Shown piece by piece: positions 4,598 through 6,084 of a stretch of 6,084 bases of DNA. The stretch comes from an uncultured Collinsella sp. GTDB lineage: Bacteria > Actinomycetota > Coriobacteriia > Coriobacteriales > Coriobacteriaceae. Made by a program: the position numbers and the translations under genes. A model generated the notes under the pieces. That model did not search any database, had not been told where the DNA came from, and saw nothing but the letters and a program-made list of their open reading frames with translations. How positions within the stretch are numbered: position 1 is the stretch's first letter; each line of letters starts with the position of its first letter. The stretch lies in assembly GCA_902494565.1 (NCBI GenBank), contig CABUTN010000065.1, positions 1 to 6,084 of the forward strand. The letters are read 5' to 3'.

Positions 4598-5968
4598 GTG
4601 GCAGACAAGAAGGAACTGGCCGCTCGTGTCCTCGAGCTCGTGGGCGGCGCCGATAACGTTGTTATGGCAACGCACTGCATTACAAGGCTCAGATTCAACC
4701 TGAAGGACGATAGCAAGGCAGATCTGGAGGCCCTTAAGACGCTTGACGGCGCCTTGGGCGCGCAGGTTAAAGACGGGCAGTGGCAGGTTATCATCGGCGC
4801 CAGCGTGGGGTCGGTATATGACGAATTGGAGCCCATGCTAGGCGACAGGATGGGTGGCGAGGTCTCCGCCGACGCCGAGCAGCCTGAGCTCCAAAAAGGT
4901 TCGGCTCGCGTATTCGATATCATCACCGGCATCTTCTCCGCTATCATTCCCGCACTGGTGGCGGGAGGCATCGTAAAGGGCATCCTGGCTGCTATTGCGG
5001 CTTTTGGAATCGACACGGGTGCCGGCGACTTTGCGATATTCAATATGATTTCGGATATCCCGTTCTACTTCTTGCCGTTTTTGTTGGCAATGTCTACAGC
5101 TGATAAGTTCCGAGTCAACCGTTCGCTTGCGCTTTGTGTCGCCGGATCGCTGATGTACCCGACCATTGTCAACGCTGTCGGTACGGGCGAGACGCCTCTT
5201 GCGCTGTTCGGTTTTACGGTGCCGATTTTTAGCTACGCCGATTCCGTGTTCCCGGTCATCTTTGGCGTCATTGGCTTGTCCTTTGTGTATCGCGCAATCG
5301 ACAAAGTCGTGCCGGATCTTTTTAAGCTCGTTGTCGTCCCGGCGCTCTCCCTTGCCATCGTGATTCCCGTCAACCTGTTTGTGCTCGCTCCGATTGGTGC
5401 CTGGTGCGGTCTTGGTCTCGCCAACGGTATCGTTTGGCTATTCTCGACATTGGGCCCTGTCGCCGGTTTTCTGCTGGGCTTCTTTATGCCGCTTATCGTG
5501 CTCTTTGGCATGCACCAGTCAACGAGCCCCATCCAGATTTCCAATATCGCAACGCTGGGGTATGACTATCTGCTCCCGATCTCTTTCTGCCATAACCTCG
5601 CCGAAAGCGGTGCGTCTTTTGGTGCGGCCCTGCGCATGACCGATGAAAAGCTCAAGTCCGCTGCGATGACGTGCGCCTTCTCGGCATTTATGGGAATTTC
5701 CGAGCCTGCCTTGTTCACCGTTCAGGTTCCTAACAGGACTCCGCTTATCGCTGCGATGATCGCGGATGGCATTGGCGGCGCGCTCACCGTTGTTCTGGGC
5801 GCTAAGTGCTTCGGCTTTGTTATGCCTGGCATTACCTCGTTGCCCGTTTATGCCGATCCAAGCGGCAATCCCATGAACCTGATCATGATTGTCGTCTGCA
5901 TCGCTTTGACTTGGGTTATTTCCGCGACGCTCTCGTTTGCGCTCTATGGTCATTTTGACAAAAAGTAA
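4598..5968 (+). CDS. PTS beta-glucoside-type permease, EIIBC component without IIA
   Basis: This 456-residue membrane protein imports a sugar and phosphorylates it during transport. The N-terminal EIIB domain (about 1-85) has the phosphorylation cysteine C27 in HCITRLRF and the GASVGSVYDEL ending typical of the glucose/beta-glucoside superfamily. A linker (about 85-102) leads to the EIIC domain (about 103-452), with VFDIITGIFSAIIPAL, SADK-like TADKFRVN (167-174), FGMHQS with H306, and GISEPALF (367-374), the family's GITEP motif. About ten hydrophobic segments are present. BglF/BglP proteins are about 620 residues and carry a C-terminal IIA; here the protein stops after the IIC domain, so a separate or borrowed IIA must phosphorylate C27. 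Beta-glucoside specificity is inferred from similarity and from the hydrolase upstream, 11 bp away. Sucrose or trehalose EIIBC proteins are related, but the neighbouring beta-glycosidase argues against them. Confidence 0.88.
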   Translation: MADKKELAARVLELVGGADNVVMATHCITRLRFNLKDDSKADLEALKTLDGALGAQVKDGQWQVIIGASVGSVYDELEPMLGDRMGGEVSADAEQPELQKGSARVFDIITGIFSAIIPALVAGGIVKGILAAIAAFGIDTGAGDFAIFNMISDIPFYFLPFLLAMSTADKFRVNRSLALCVAGSLMYPTIVNAVGTGETPLALFGFTVPIFSYADSVFPVIFGVIGLSFVYRAIDKVVPDLFKLVVVPALSLAIVIPVNLFVLAPIGAWCGLGLANGIVWLFSTLGPVAGFLLGFFMPLIVLFGMHQSTSPIQISNIATLGYDYLLPISFCHNLAESGASFGAALRMTDEKLKSAAMTCAFSAFMGISEPALFTVQVPNRTPLIAAMIADGIGGALTVVLGAKCFGFVMPGITSLPVYADPSGNPMNLIMIVVCIALTWVISATLSFALYGHFDKK

Positions 5969-5997
5969 CGACGTTTTGAGATAGACAGTATTAATCG

Positions 5998-6040
5998 GCC
6001 GCTCGCCGGGGAATCGTTTTACGACGCCCCGGCGAGCGGC
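5998..6040 (+). terminator. Probable transcription terminator after the PTS operon
   Basis: GCCGCTCGCCGGGG (5998-6011) and CCCCGGCGAGCGGC (6027-6040) are a perfect 14-bp, very GC-rich inverted repeat, 29 bases after the permease stop. The 15-base loop holds a further small stem, TCGT (6014-6017) with ACGA (6021-6024). The tract after it is only ATTTCATT, so it is a strong hairpin with a weak U-tract. Confidence 0.75.
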
Positions 6041-6062
6041 ATTTCATTGGTGGGGGCGTGTG

Positions 6063-6079
6063 TGCCGCCAGCGGCGGCA
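6063..6079. repeat. Short GC-rich hairpin at the window edge
   Basis: TGCCGCC (6063-6069) and GGCGGCA (6073-6079) form a 7-bp inverted repeat with a 3-base loop. It lies beyond the operon terminator and the window ends 5 bases later, so its context and meaning cannot be judged. No gene is visible between 5969 and the window end. Confidence 0.3.
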
Positions 6080-6084
6080 TGCCA

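Overview
The window looks like chromosomal DNA from a gut actinobacterium of the class Coriobacteriia, with a Collinsella-like genome as the best guess. This is inference from gene content, a GC-rich but mixed base composition, GTG starts and a palindromic repeat type I associate with such genomes. No rRNA, tRNA or other taxonomic marker is present. No complete mobile element, CRISPR array or RNA gene of a recognised family was found.

Left part (1-1953, plus strand). The window opens inside an ABC transporter ATPase gene whose 5' end lies outside. The next 507 bases hold one small gene, a solitary RelB/DinJ-type antitoxin (747-950). Upstream of it are a candidate promoter with GGTATT/AATACC repeats (588-633) and a strong nested inverted repeat in the putative leader (655-711). 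Directly after the antitoxin is a 64-base REP/MITE-like palindrome (959-1022), which abuts the ribosome-binding site of a CPBP-family intramembrane protease gene (1039-1953).

Right part (1962-5968). This is a compact beta-glucoside utilisation locus. An AraC-family regulator with a cupin-like sensor domain is on the minus strand, convergent with the protease gene (8 bp between stops) and divergent from the sugar genes. A family 1 glycoside hydrolase (probable 6-phospho-beta-glucosidase, 3108-4586) and a PTS EIIBC permease (4598-5968) form a tightly coupled plus-strand operon. In the likely scheme the permease imports and phosphorylates a beta-glucoside, the hydrolase cleaves the phosphorylated sugar inside the cell, and the AraC protein controls both from the 153-bp divergent region. 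The permease has no IIA domain, so a IIA protein must come from elsewhere. A perfect 14-bp GC-rich inverted repeat (5998-6040) closes the operon.

The locus is mostly of ordinary type. The least explained parts are the non-coding structures around the orphan antitoxin, the 21-bp-phased direct repeats in the araC-hydrolase intergenic region, and an apparent loss of a phosphate-binding serine in the hydrolase.
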